Below, one piece after another: positions 1 through 8,748 of a stretch of DNA of 64,000 nucleotides. The translations under genes and the position numbers were made by a program. Each line of letters opens with the position of its first letter. Position 1 is the stretch's first letter. The notes below the pieces were generated by a model. The model did no database searches, was not told where the DNA came from, and saw nothing but the letters and a program-made list of their open reading frames with translations. The DNA comes from Treponema sp. (GTDB lineage: Bacteria > Spirochaetota > Spirochaetia > Treponematales > Treponemataceae): the NCBI GenBank assembly GCA_002749205.1, contig PDOP01000032.1, forward strand, positions 56,257 to 120,256. The letters are read 5' to 3'.

Positions 1-132
1 TTCACGATTTTAGCATAATTTGTTAAATTTATCAATCACTATTTAAAAAATACAGTTGAAAGTATTTAGTTTTTTCAATTGCCGCATTTTGTAAATAGCG
101 TAAAGGTTTATGTGGAGCGGTCTTTTAAGATT

Positions 133-259
133 GGGGGGGAGCGGAAAAACAAACGGGTTGCTTATATTAAACAGAAGCAGAGGTTTACCGGCAGGTAAAA
201 CTATGCTTAATATAAAACAAAAGCACCCCGTTTTTTTGGAGCTAGGGGGAATCTCCCCC
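133..259 (+). repeat. Dispersed structured element R1, copy 1
   Basis: This is one of five copies of the R1 element (others at 7254, 18080, 24674 and 58689). It starts with a G-run followed by AGCGGAAAAAC and ends with GGAGCTAGGGGGA and a TCCCCC tract. A long stem pairs AAACGGG near the left with CCCGTTT near the right, and a small inner hairpin is TTACCGGCAGGTAA. Stem bases differ from other copies but stay paired. The right end lies 14 bp from the stop of the convergent GGDEF-like gene. Bases 1-132 hold no gene that I can see. Confidence 0.8.
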
Positions 260-273
260 TTTCAGAAAATTTT

Positions 274-1689
274 TTATGTATAGTCTGCGATGAATTTTCT
301 GTATAGGTCGGGGTCGGGTCTGAAAGCTACAATGGGCTCATCGTTGTATTCAAAGGCTCGGTTTACTGCGGAAATAACTTCGTCTATTAAGCGGTTGGCG
401 GGAACTAAGCGTGCCGAGCGAGTGGTAATTCCGATTGCGAATTTATTGGAAAAAGCATAGATCTCAAGAATGTCTTTTATATTTGTGTATAGTCGCTGTG
501 CTGTTTTCATGCTTTCTTCAAGGTTTGCGCCGTGCATAATTGCAACAAAGCTGTTATCGGCGAATTCAAAAAGCATGTCTTTAAATTGGAATTCTGAAAT
601 TAAGTAGTTGGCTATTTTTTTTGCCTCAGTGTCTTTATGTTGAATATTTTTTACTTTTATCATTATAAGCCCTAAATTTTGCTCCGATGCGGCGGCTCTG
701 CCTAACTCTGCTTCCAGCCTTTCTATAAGATAGTTTTGCGTACATAGTCCCGTATCGTTTGAAAAAAGAGATTTACAATTCTGCTCAGTGTTTTTTTGTG
801 GTTCATCTGTCAGGTTTTCATCGGATAAAGGTGTGTCAAATGTGTTTTTTTGTGAATTGAATTTATCGGATTCATCATTGAACGCGTTAGTGGGCTCGTC
901 AATAAAGTTGCTATTAAACTCTTCATCAAACTCTTCATTATTTTCATTCAATGTTTCATCAAATGTGCCGGTGTCGTTTTCCGAAAAGTCCGATTCGGTT
1001 GAGGTGTAATAGTCATCGGCAATATTTAAATCGTCTAAATCATCCCAATTAACATTATCTAAATTTTCGCCAAATGTATAACTTTCTGTGGTAATAGTAT
1101 TGGTGTGGGTATTTTGGGGATTTACATTGGCATAGACTTTTGGGGTGGTGTTTAAAAATGCGTTGATTACAACAAGAGCCAGTGTCAGTAATAAAAGTCC
1201 TGTCAATATTAAAAAAGAATCCCTTGAGTAAGAGTATATAAGCGAATTGGAAACTTTGTTTAACCCTGCACAAAAATTTAGTTTTAATGTATTTCCCAAG
1301 TCGTCTTCTTGAATGATTATCTGCATGCTGTATGGCTTTGTAATAAAAGAATTGCCTGTAAGAATAATATCGTTGTGTTCATTGTATATTAGTTTATTCG
1401 CACCCTTTGCCCACGAAAATAATATTTCTTCTTGATTTGTTAATATTGCATTTTCAATATTTTCGGATTTTTCAAACATGTTTTTTATAGCCGTAATATG
1501 CTCTTGACTGAGTTTTTTTATGCCTTCAGGAGGTGTGCTTATAAATTTTGCTATGAACTTAAAGTCCTTTTCAGCATTGATAAGCTCTGCTTTGGAATTG
1601 TTATACAGTCTATATGCAAAAACACCAATCGTTCCCAATAAAATCATTACAGCAAAAAAGGCGTAGATGCGTACAAATGTCTTACTCAT
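274..1689 (-). CDS. Membrane protein with degenerate GGDEF domain
   Basis: The 471-residue protein has a membrane segment at about residues 7-26, an extracytoplasmic region of about 125 residues and a second membrane segment at about 155-178. A long Asp/Glu/Asn-rich linker (about 200-310) leads to a C-terminal diguanylate-cyclase-like fold (about 315-471). Where an active cyclase has GGDEF this protein has ADNSF (context EFADNSFVAIM), so synthesis of cyclic di-GMP is unlikely; a sensory or scaffold role is inference. Its ATG overlaps the stop of the upstream DUF115 gene by 4 nt (ATGA), which suggests translational coupling as the last gene of the operon. Confidence 0.75.
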   Translation of the reverse strand: MSKTFVRIYAFFAVMILLGTIGVFAYRLYNNSKAELINAEKDFKFIAKFISTPPEGIKKLSQEHITAIKNMFEKSENIENAILTNQEEILFSWAKGANKLIYNEHNDIILTGNSFITKPYSMQIIIQEDDLGNTLKLNFCAGLNKVSNSLIYSYSRDSFLILTGLLLLTLALVVINAFLNTTPKVYANVNPQNTHTNTITTESYTFGENLDNVNWDDLDDLNIADDYYTSTESDFSENDTGTFDETLNENNEEFDEEFNSNFIDEPTNAFNDESDKFNSQKNTFDTPLSDENLTDEPQKNTEQNCKSLFSNDTGLCTQNYLIERLEAELGRAAASEQNLGLIMIKVKNIQHKDTEAKKIANYLISEFQFKDMLFEFADNSFVAIMHGANLEESMKTAQRLYTNIKDILEIYAFSNKFAIGITTRSARLVPANRLIDEVISAVNRAFEYNDEPIVAFRPDPDLYRKFIADYT

Positions 1690-3191
1690 AGTTCATTATA
1701 CTGTAGAATTTCATTGATTACAAGATCAAAAGCACTGAAATTCTGTAAAATTTTTGTATTTTTTGTTTTGTAATAAGCCAGAAGCGGAAAAAATCCGGTC
1801 AGGCTCTCGGTGTTTTTTGTTTTTAAATCGTGTAATAAATTTTCAAAAAATTTTTTATAATCAAATTTTGCAAAATCCGATTTTTTCCAGATGCTATTAT
1901 CAAATTTGTAGTTGGTAAAATTTTTTGCATAAAAGTCTAAAACAGATGAGCGATAAGTTATTTTTCCGTTTTTTTTATTTGCAGAAACAGGGGCACGGAA
2001 CATTAACTTTGTAAAATAGTTCTCTGTGGGGGAAATCCTATTGGAGCAGGAATGATATATTTTTGAAAGATATGTTCCGTTTGCATAAGCCTTTCCTTCG
2101 CTGTAAGCAAAGTCTAATCCTGTAAATTCCGTTTTAGAAAACCCAAGTCTTTTTGCCAAATCAAGTGCCGCAATTGCAACTGTGCCTGAATCAGTATTCA
2201 TAAATGGAAATTCGGGCAGGTTAGCGGTAAGAGGATGTTTGCCTGATGTAAAAATTACTGTATTGCCGTGTTTGTAAAATAATTCCGGTACAGTACTATT
2301 GGAACACAGGTCAAATACTCCTATGACATTTCTTTGTTGCATGTTTTTTATATGTAAATAGGATATATTTTGCGGGTCTATGCTTACATAAAATTCAGGT
2401 ACAATATGGTGATTGAGTAAAACTGAATAGGCCGTATCGGTTGAAAATAAAACATATTCCTTTCTTTTGTTTTTTATTTTTTTAATACCGTATTCTAAAC
2501 TTGGGCCTGCCCCCAGAATTAAAGCTGTTTTTGAATTATCGGTTTCAGGCATCGCAGGGTTTATTTTATCTGCCAACTGTAGATTTAAAAAGATATTGCG
2601 TACCCACAGTTTCCCGAAATTTGCCTGTACAGAAAAGTCTGATTTTATAGTTTCCATGCCGGTTTTTATTTTTTCTGTCAGTAGATTAAATTCTTGCGGA
2701 AAGTATTGACTCCATGGTCTAAGTGTTTTTACTGTAAAGTTTCCGTGTACTGCGGGTAAATAGTTTTTAATTATATCTTTTTCAAAACTTTCCGCAGTAA
2801 TTGGCGAAAAAATGTGTACTCTCTTATTTGATAGTATATCTGAAATATCTATTAGCTCCAAAAGAGAGCGGAATGCTTCAAAATTGCTTTCGGTAATGGC
2901 ACAATGTTTATCTTTAAATTTGTCTAAAAAGTAGCGTATGTGTATACCGGAGCCTATACCGGAGAATAAAACAAATTCTTCATTGCCCGAAAACATATTT
3001 ACTGCTTCTCGCTCCGGCGCATATTTGGAATGTAAAAGATGTCCGTTTTTTAATTGCGGACAAATCATGCCTGTTTTTGTGGTTGAAGTATTTGCATAAT
3101 CGCCGCTTCCTACTGTGTTTAAAAGTATCCGTGCGAGCTCAGGATTTTTTTTAAGTATAGTTGAGATATTTTTGTCAAATATACTTTTCAT
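1686..3191 (-). CDS. Maf-like DUF115 protein (first of pair, downstream)
   Basis: The 501-residue protein carries the DUF115/MptE-like core: a nucleotide-binding-like LILGAGPSL at about 226-234, FYVSIDPQ at about 273-280, and TGLDFAYSEGKAYANGTYL at about 368-386. The last resembles the GxDLAxxxGxxHAxG signature of flagellar motility accessory factors (Maf). Maf proteins are linked to adding nonulosonic-acid-type sugars to flagellin, and the FlaB flagellins of T. denticola are known to be O-glycosylated. A glycosyltransferase role here is therefore plausible but inferred. It overlaps both neighbours by 4 nt. No signal peptide, so cytoplasmic. Confidence 0.75.
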   Translation of the reverse strand: MKSIFDKNISTILKKNPELARILLNTVGSGDYANTSTTKTGMICPQLKNGHLLHSKYAPEREAVNMFSGNEEFVLFSGIGSGIHIRYFLDKFKDKHCAITESNFEAFRSLLELIDISDILSNKRVHIFSPITAESFEKDIIKNYLPAVHGNFTVKTLRPWSQYFPQEFNLLTEKIKTGMETIKSDFSVQANFGKLWVRNIFLNLQLADKINPAMPETDNSKTALILGAGPSLEYGIKKIKNKRKEYVLFSTDTAYSVLLNHHIVPEFYVSIDPQNISYLHIKNMQQRNVIGVFDLCSNSTVPELFYKHGNTVIFTSGKHPLTANLPEFPFMNTDSGTVAIAALDLAKRLGFSKTEFTGLDFAYSEGKAYANGTYLSKIYHSCSNRISPTENYFTKLMFRAPVSANKKNGKITYRSSVLDFYAKNFTNYKFDNSIWKKSDFAKFDYKKFFENLLHDLKTKNTESLTGFFPLLAYYKTKNTKILQNFSAFDLVINEILQYNEL

Positions 3192-4630
3192 GCTAAATAT
3201 CCTTTAATAATTGTTTTGAGCTTTGTTTTTATTTTTGATTTAAGTATTTCGCTTTTATTTGAATTTTTATTATTTAAAAATTCGATAAACTCTTTATAAC
3301 ATAACATTTCTATAATTTCTTTTTCTACGGAGTTTTGACTTAAAAGCTCGTTTAAGTCTTGAGATACAATATTTTTTTCGGCATTTTGCAAAATATTAAT
3401 TACTGTGTTTTTCTTTTCTTTATAACTTGCAGTTTTTACGGATATAGTTTTTAATGTTTGTGTAGACGGTGTTGCTTTTTCAGCAAATTGTTCAAATCGA
3501 ATTCTTTCTATGTTTGGTAATTCATATCCTAAATAGCCCAATCTAAACAGGCGTTTGGTTTTTTCTTTTTTTAGTCCTCTAAACCATGCAGAATAGGTTT
3601 CAAGTGATCTTGAATCAATATTTACTTTATATAGTTCTGTGGCAAGAGGGTGTAAAAGTTTTGATGCGTTTTCTATTTTTATGGAGCTTTCATGCGGTCT
3701 GGAATGAGAAAACCCGTTTGTGGCACATAAATCCAATCCTGTCATAAAAATATTATGCTCAGTGTTTTCAAGTAAAAGTTCAACGGCTGTTCCTGCAACT
3801 GTTCCGTTTCTTTTTCCGCTGATAGAGGGTATTTTTAATTCATTCAAAATTACTGTTTCAAGTATTGAGTTATAGTTTAAAACAGCTAAGGGATTTTTTT
3901 TTAAAACAAAAGAAGGAACAGAAGCTTCCAGCGGAAAAAGCAGGGGAATATTTTGATTGATATTTCTAAAATGATTGCAAGCCCAAAAACCGCCATCAGT
4001 GCTTATGCAAATATCAGGTATAATATTATTAAATTTTAATGTTTGTAGTGCAGATGAAACTGCCAAGATGGGTATTTTTGCATTGGCAATTTCGAAAAAT
4101 GAATTTAGACTAGGGCCTGCTGCCGCTAAAAGAAAATCACTTTTCGGTATATTTAAGTTTACAATATTTTCGCTGTAAATAGTATTTTTTAAAATATTTT
4201 TGAACCATTTTGGCCCAAAAACTCTTCTGGTGTAGATGATACTTTGGATTGTTTTTACTGTTTTGTTAATGATATTCCATACATATTTTGCCTGCTCTTG
4301 CCAGATACGATTTGAAGGTTCCCATGCTAAAAATTTGGTATTCCCCAGATGTTCATCAGGGATTGTGTTTATTAAAAAAAACAGGAGGTTGCCATCTGCA
4401 GGACGCCATACATAATCCCACAGCGTATCTGATTCTAAAAACATGGAATCCGTGTAACGAACAGCAATTAGTTTTGCTTTTGGAAATTTTTTTCTTAAAG
4501 GTTTTTCAAGATATGACTCACCCGGCTCGCTTATTATTATAAATAAAGGCGAGCCGTCAACAGTTTCAACAAATCTTTCGGATTCTTTTTGTGGATTATA
4601 CTTCGAGTGAATGTTAATTTTTTTATTCAT
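3188..4630 (-). CDS. Maf-like DUF115 protein (second of pair, upstream)
   Basis: This 480-residue protein is a diverged paralogue of the next gene. It has LAAAGPSLNSF at about 169-179, PDICISTDGGF, and TGLDLCATNGFSHSRPHES near 310-328, which match the DUF115 signatures. Sequence identity to its neighbour looks low outside these motifs, so the two may have different acceptors or form a hetero-complex (inference). I chose ATG at 4630. An in-frame TTG at 4639 is the alternative, and neither has a convincing Shine-Dalgarno sequence. A 4-nt overlap couples it to the downstream copy. A TATAAT about 40 nt upstream may be its promoter. Confidence 0.72.
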   Translation of the reverse strand: MNKKINIHSKYNPQKESERFVETVDGSPLFIIISEPGESYLEKPLRKKFPKAKLIAVRYTDSMFLESDTLWDYVWRPADGNLLFFLINTIPDEHLGNTKFLAWEPSNRIWQEQAKYVWNIINKTVKTIQSIIYTRRVFGPKWFKNILKNTIYSENIVNLNIPKSDFLLAAAGPSLNSFFEIANAKIPILAVSSALQTLKFNNIIPDICISTDGGFWACNHFRNINQNIPLLFPLEASVPSFVLKKNPLAVLNYNSILETVILNELKIPSISGKRNGTVAGTAVELLLENTEHNIFMTGLDLCATNGFSHSRPHESSIKIENASKLLHPLATELYKVNIDSRSLETYSAWFRGLKKEKTKRLFRLGYLGYELPNIERIRFEQFAEKATPSTQTLKTISVKTASYKEKKNTVINILQNAEKNIVSQDLNELLSQNSVEKEIIEMLCYKEFIEFLNNKNSNKSEILKSKIKTKLKTIIKGYLA

Positions 4631-4707
4631 ATCCAACAATAAAATTTTGTCGTTTTTTAAGCAGTCTTAAAAAATTATATCCACTCATAAATTAAGCTAA
4701 ATGTTTT

Positions 4708-7083
4708 TTAAGAAATTCCCAAGTCTTCAAATAATTTCTTATATGTGCTGAAATGCTCCGACCTTGCAAATTCTTCAATTTTATCTTCAGGAAGACTTTC
4801 CAAAAGCTGATCCATATATGAAAGAACAGATTTGATTTCTTCTTTTAACTCAACCGACATATCTGCTTGTGAAGTTTGACCAAGATTTTTATTTATTGCC
4901 TTATCTTCTACAGTGGACAGTTTTTCTTCGGCTGTCTCTGCAAAGTCTTCGTCAACATTGTTAATATCTAAATCAAGTACGGGAAGGTCATCGGATATAT
5001 CATCAATTTCAGAAACACTTATTTCATTGTTATCATCTTCCGGTGTTATAAATTCTTCGGTTGATATTTCCAAGTCTTCATCTGCTATAGGTAAGTCTTC
5101 ATCAAAAACCGGTATCTCAACTGTAGAGTTGTCAAAATCCATATCCGGCTCAGATGTTTCAGATTCATCAAGATATGTCATATCACCCGGTTGTGGCGTA
5201 ATATGTTCCGGCTCAATTTTTATACCATCAATTTCAGGTTTGTCGTTATTTTCTTCGTCTATAGCATTTTTAGGCGGTGAGTCATAGGTTTCGTCTAAAT
5301 TAAGTACTTCAGGAATTTCATATTCTTCGTTTGCAGGTTCTTCCGTAAAGTCTGCGGTAATCAAAATATTGCTTAATTCATCACCGGTAAGCGAAATTGT
5401 TTCATCATTGTCATCGTCAGTGAAAAATCCTGTTGCATTATCATCTTCATTATCATCGACTAAATCTTCAACATTTGCTGTATCCGACTCAATGTCAAGC
5501 AATTCATCGTTATCCGCAAACATAGATTCTGAGCTTAGCTCTTCGTCAATATTGTCATCAGCGAATATGTCTTCAGTATCGGGGATAATAGCGGATTTAT
5601 CGCTGATATGAGATGCGAATTCTTTTTTTAAGTCTGAAAGCTCTGTCTTTATTGAAGAGATTTCGTTTGCAATCTGCATAAGCAGTTCAGTAGATTTGTC
5701 ATTTGTCATAGCTACATTATTATCGGCAACAGGTTTATCCGATTCTGAGAGGTTATTATCAATTATTGAATTCATAGGCACATCCATATCTGTTATTTTT
5801 GAAGCCTCATCTTCAAATTCCATATTGGCTTCTTCTTGAACAGTAAAATTTTGTTGTTTGGTTATATCATCTGTAGTTTGTTCCAATAAGTCATCGGTTA
5901 CCGCATTAACATCATCAAAATAAAGCTCATCTGAAGTAGGCTCAGGTACTTCTGTATTAAGCTCCGATTCTGCTATGTCATTATTGGTTATCGTTTTTTT
6001 TTCAATTATTTCTTCATCGCTTGTTAAAGACAGATTGGAAATTTCATTTGCGGTTCCTCGTGCAATTTCTTGCATGGTATCAACACCTGATTCATCATCA
6101 ACGCTTATTTTAAGGTCTATATTTTCATTTTGTTTTGGTTTTTCTTGATGTTGTGTTTGTGTCGAATCAGATGCAGTTAAGTCGTCTACATCTACTTCAT
6201 CAAAGGCAAAATCATCTAAAGATATTTCTTCAAAACCGCCGTCTTTTTCAGGCTCTTCTTTTGCTTCAACAGTAGTCTCTGAAACGCTTTGTGGTTTCGA
6301 TTTTTCTTTTTCATCTTCTTCATCGTCAGCTAAGTCATCAAAAGATATTTGTGAAAAGCTTGTAGTTTCCGTTTCTTCTTCTACTACCGGTGTGTCCATG
6401 GCTGTAGACATATCTATCTCTATATCGGCATTAATATTATCGTTTTCTGTTGAGTTTTCGGACTCATCTTCAATAGTTGTTGTTTCCGTGCTTGTTGAAG
6501 AAACGCCGGTCAGCTCATCGAGCATATCATCAAATGCGTCCGTTGAATCTTGCTCTTTTTCCTGCTCTTTGGCAAATGAATCGTCAAACTCAATATCCAT
6601 TTCTACAGGCTCAAGCTCATCATTATCATCTTTCTTTTCATCGGAGGAAATAAGGTCGTCAACATCGAAATCAACAGCTACAAAGCCGTTTTCATCTGGC
6701 TCTTCTTTTTTGGGTTTCGCATCAGATTCTTCGTTTTCAGTAACAGGGCTGTCATCACTTAAAAAGTCATCAATTTCAAAAGATTCAAAGTTATCAGTTT
6801 GCATATCTGTATCTACTTCCTCCTCCACATCATCAATTGTAATATCATCGTCTAAAACAAAAGTTTCATCTGAAGATGTATCAAGGCTTTCGGTAATTTT
6901 GTTGTCAGGCTCTGTTTGATGTTCCGGCTCCGGCGATTGATTGAAAGTCTCCGAAGCTTCATCTAAATCATCAAGATCAAGAACTTGTGAATCCGGTGTT
7001 TGAGGTTTTTGTTTAATCCAAACTCCGTACATATCAAAGTTTTCGTTTTGATTTGTAAAGTCTTTGTCAAAATTTTCCGCCAT
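4708..7083 (-). CDS. Very acidic, low-complexity protein of unknown function
   Basis: I do not recognise this 791-residue protein. About residues 20-715 are dominated by Asp, Glu, Ser, Thr and Asn with almost no hydrophobic core, so the region is probably disordered and strongly negative. A short segment at about 468-495 (ELLMQIANEISSIKTELSDL) has coiled-coil spacing. The last 50 residues (about 740-791) look folded and helical and contain LESLPEDKIEEFARSEHF. No signal peptide or membrane segment is seen. Start is supported by GGGGAATAT-ATG. It lies 77 bp upstream of the Maf-like pair. Long antisense serine-rich reading frames here are shadows of the GAT/GAA codons. Confidence 0.7.
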   Translation of the reverse strand: MAENFDKDFTNQNENFDMYGVWIKQKPQTPDSQVLDLDDLDEASETFNQSPEPEHQTEPDNKITESLDTSSDETFVLDDDITIDDVEEEVDTDMQTDNFESFEIDDFLSDDSPVTENEESDAKPKKEEPDENGFVAVDFDVDDLISSDEKKDDNDELEPVEMDIEFDDSFAKEQEKEQDSTDAFDDMLDELTGVSSTSTETTTIEDESENSTENDNINADIEIDMSTAMDTPVVEEETETTSFSQISFDDLADDEEDEKEKSKPQSVSETTVEAKEEPEKDGGFEEISLDDFAFDEVDVDDLTASDSTQTQHQEKPKQNENIDLKISVDDESGVDTMQEIARGTANEISNLSLTSDEEIIEKKTITNNDIAESELNTEVPEPTSDELYFDDVNAVTDDLLEQTTDDITKQQNFTVQEEANMEFEDEASKITDMDVPMNSIIDNNLSESDKPVADNNVAMTNDKSTELLMQIANEISSIKTELSDLKKEFASHISDKSAIIPDTEDIFADDNIDEELSSESMFADNDELLDIESDTANVEDLVDDNEDDNATGFFTDDDNDETISLTGDELSNILITADFTEEPANEEYEIPEVLNLDETYDSPPKNAIDEENNDKPEIDGIKIEPEHITPQPGDMTYLDESETSEPDMDFDNSTVEIPVFDEDLPIADEDLEISTEEFITPEDDNNEISVSEIDDISDDLPVLDLDINNVDEDFAETAEEKLSTVEDKAINKNLGQTSQADMSVELKEEIKSVLSYMDQLLESLPEDKIEEFARSEHFSTYKKLFEDLGIS

Positions 7084-7253
7084 ATATTCCCCATATTGAT
7101 GAAAGCATATAAAATGCTCCTATATATTATACACTATATCGGTATAAAATGTATAGAGGTTGAACATAAAAGATTACTGTTTTTTTTATTTTATGCGGTA
7201 TTAGCCACCGGTTACCTCGACAATCTCAGTAACCTTAGGAAAAGACAGAAAAA

Positions 7254-7379
7254 GGGGGTAGCGGAGAAACAATTGCCTTGCTCAAATATTATTCAAAAAT
7301 CGAGGCTGACGGGAGGAAGACTCGATTGAAAACATTCATTTAAAAGGCAATTTTTCGTAGCGAGGGGGACTTTTCCCCC
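7254..7379 (+). repeat. Dispersed structured element R1, copy 2
   Basis: Left end GGGGGTAGCGGAGAAAC and right end GTAGCGAGGGGGA followed by a TCCCCC tract match the family. ATTGCC at the left pairs with GGCAAT at the right. The inner hairpin has TCGAG...CTCGA arms around GACGGG. It ends 16 bp beyond the stop of the convergent oxidase-like gene, and sits upstream of the acidic-protein gene. Apart from this element and an A+T-rich promoter-like stretch, 7084-7395 holds nothing I can name. Confidence 0.8.
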
Positions 7380-7395
7380 TCTTTTAATATAGGAT

Positions 7396-8268
7396 TTATT
7401 CTTGACCTGTCAGTTTTTGCATTAGTTGTTTTGTTTCATTTTTAAATACAGCCGTAATGCAGGGGCGCCCTATCATTACTTCGGTTACGCCCATGCTCTT
7501 TGCGGCTATTAAATGCGCTCGGACTCTAAGTCCTCCGTCAACCCAGAGCTCGCCGGCATGTTGTTTTAGCTCGCCGGCATGGTTTTTAAGAAATCTTGCC
7601 GTGCTGCCCTTATTTGTTTCTATTCGCCCGCCGTGATTTGAAATAATCGCTATATCGGGTTTGACTTCTTTAACAAGCTGAATATCTTCAGCGGTGAATA
7701 TACCCTTTATTGCCAGCGGTTGTTTGATGCGTTTTTTAATTTCAATAAGTTGTTTTGCATTTTTTTTTTCGAGGTTTACAAGGTTTCGCATAGTTACGAT
7801 ATTATATGAATCAATGTCTATTCCGACTATTTCGGAAACTTCCTGTGCCCGCTCGATTCGCTCGACAATTTTATCTTGCGGGTATGGTTTTATAAATACA
7901 GCCGCTTTTTGGGACAGCTTTTTAAGTGCTTCGATGCCGTAGAATAATTTTTCATCAGGCGTGCCGTCTCCTATACTCAACAGCATTCCTGCATCGGCAC
8001 ATTCTTTCAGTATGGTAAAGTAAAAACTCTTTTCGTCTTTCCAGCCAATGTTTTCAACTGCACCTGTTATAGGTGCAAGCCTTATTCTTGGCAATTTATT
8101 CTCGCCTGTTGATATTTCTTCATTCCAGCTGTTGTAGTTTTCAATAAAGTTGCAACTGTCAAAAACTCCGCCCATTCCGGGAATTTCGCCACGGCAACCC
8201 TGACCATCACAAATAGGGCAAAAATGGCATTTGGGTGAGTGTTCTGTAATTTCATCATGCGTTATCAT
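7396..8268 (-). CDS. FMN-dependent alpha-hydroxy-acid oxidase family protein
   Basis: The 290-residue protein belongs to the FMN_dh family (lactate oxidase/dehydrogenase-like) in a short TIM-barrel form. The C-terminal half has SNHGGR (active-site His and Arg) and WVDGGLRVRAHLIAAKSMG followed by IGRP, the phosphate-binding end of the barrel. An unusual N-terminal Cys cluster (HFCPICDGQGCRGE, about 16-29) precedes the barrel and could bind metal. The substrate cannot be assigned. I start at ATG 8268; the longer open frame would run back into the tRNA-Met gene and lacks support. It is alone between tRNA-Met and R1. Confidence 0.8.
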   Translation of the reverse strand: MITHDEITEHSPKCHFCPICDGQGCRGEIPGMGGVFDSCNFIENYNSWNEEISTGENKLPRIRLAPITGAVENIGWKDEKSFYFTILKECADAGMLLSIGDGTPDEKLFYGIEALKKLSQKAAVFIKPYPQDKIVERIERAQEVSEIVGIDIDSYNIVTMRNLVNLEKKNAKQLIEIKKRIKQPLAIKGIFTAEDIQLVKEVKPDIAIISNHGGRIETNKGSTARFLKNHAGELKQHAGELWVDGGLRVRAHLIAAKSMGVTEVMIGRPCITAVFKNETKQLMQKLTGQE

Positions 8269-8322
8269 AAAAATTTCGGAAATAACCCCTATAGATTTGA
8301 AAATACAGGATAAAGAAAAGGA

Positions 8323-8395
8323 TGGTGGCAATAGGGCTTGAACCTATGACCTAACGGATATGAGCCGTTTGCTCTGCCAACTGAGCTATGCCACC
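8323..8395 (-). tRNA. tRNA-Met (CAT)
   Basis: A 73-nt cloverleaf: acceptor GGTGGCA/TGCCACC, D-arm AGCTCAGTTGGCAGAGC, anticodon stem AACGG/CCGTT with loop CTCATAT (anticodon CAT), T-arm ending TTCAAGCC. CCA is not encoded. G1-C72 pairing and no GGG/CCC in the anticodon stem argue against an initiator. An elongator Met is most likely, and a lysidine-modified Ile tRNA cannot be excluded. Confidence 0.92.
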
Positions 8396-8413
8396 TTAAG
8401 GTTTTGTTATTTG

Positions 8414-8453
8414 GAGCTGCTTGTTAAAGTTACCCCACGTTTTCAAGTGGCTC
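8414..8453. repeat. Short hairpin family H1, copy 1
   Basis: GAGCTGCTTG pairs with CAAGTGGCTC through two G-T wobbles around a 20-nt loop. Related hairpins lie at 17871 and 50014, and the core GAGCCRCTTG stem is shared. It lies upstream of the tRNA-Met gene. Confidence 0.5.
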
Positions 8454-8520
8454 ATTTTATAAAAAATTTAAAAAAATGTCAAGCAGAATTTATGTTAATT
8501 TTAAATAAAAATTTATCGCT

Positions 8521-8564
8521 GTAAAACCTTGAGGTGTAAACTTTTTTACACCTCAAGGTTTTAC
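8521..8564. terminator. Perfect 20-bp inverted repeat, probable terminator
   Basis: The arms (8521-8540 and 8545-8564) are perfect 20-bp complements around a 4-nt CTTT loop. There is no clear T-run on either side. It immediately precedes R2 copy A and lies downstream (minus strand) of the nuclease-like gene. Confidence 0.6.
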
Positions 8565-8570
8565 GCTCTG

Positions 8571-8700
8571 CAACAGTCGCCGGACTTAAATCTTTCTTCC
8601 TTTACTGCTTGATTTAATCGCCGTCTAGGTATAGCCGGCTTTTATTCTAAATTTAATCGGAAAAAAGGATACCGTCCGGCTCAAAATCAGGCTAAGTACT
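8571..8700 (+). repeat. Dispersed structured element R2, copy A
   Basis: One of eight R2 copies (8571, 17692, 36178, 40289, 44441, 49409, 59971, 62627). The outer helix pairs GCCGGAC with GTCCGGC. The inner helix pairs GCCG (in AATCGCCGTCT) with CGGC (in AGCCGGCTTT). The conserved right end is CAAAATCAGGCTAAG. Together with the hairpin at 8521 it accounts for most of the 8396-8748 gap. Confidence 0.75.
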
Positions 8701-8748
8701 TACGCCATTTAGAAAAATGTTCTAGTTTTGTTGACGGTTAATGCGTTT

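Noticed and set aside
6392..6919. Long plus-strand serine-rich open frame
   Set aside because: It is antisense to the Asp/Glu codons of the acidic gene, which read as Ser and Phe in reverse; no ribosome-binding site or family resemblance.
7000..7329. Plus-strand 109-residue open frame
   Set aside because: It spans the start of the acidic gene, the promoter region and part of R1; no credible start.
8269..8331. N-terminal extension of the FMN-dependent protein
   Set aside because: It would overlap the tRNA-Met gene and adds no family-conserved residues.
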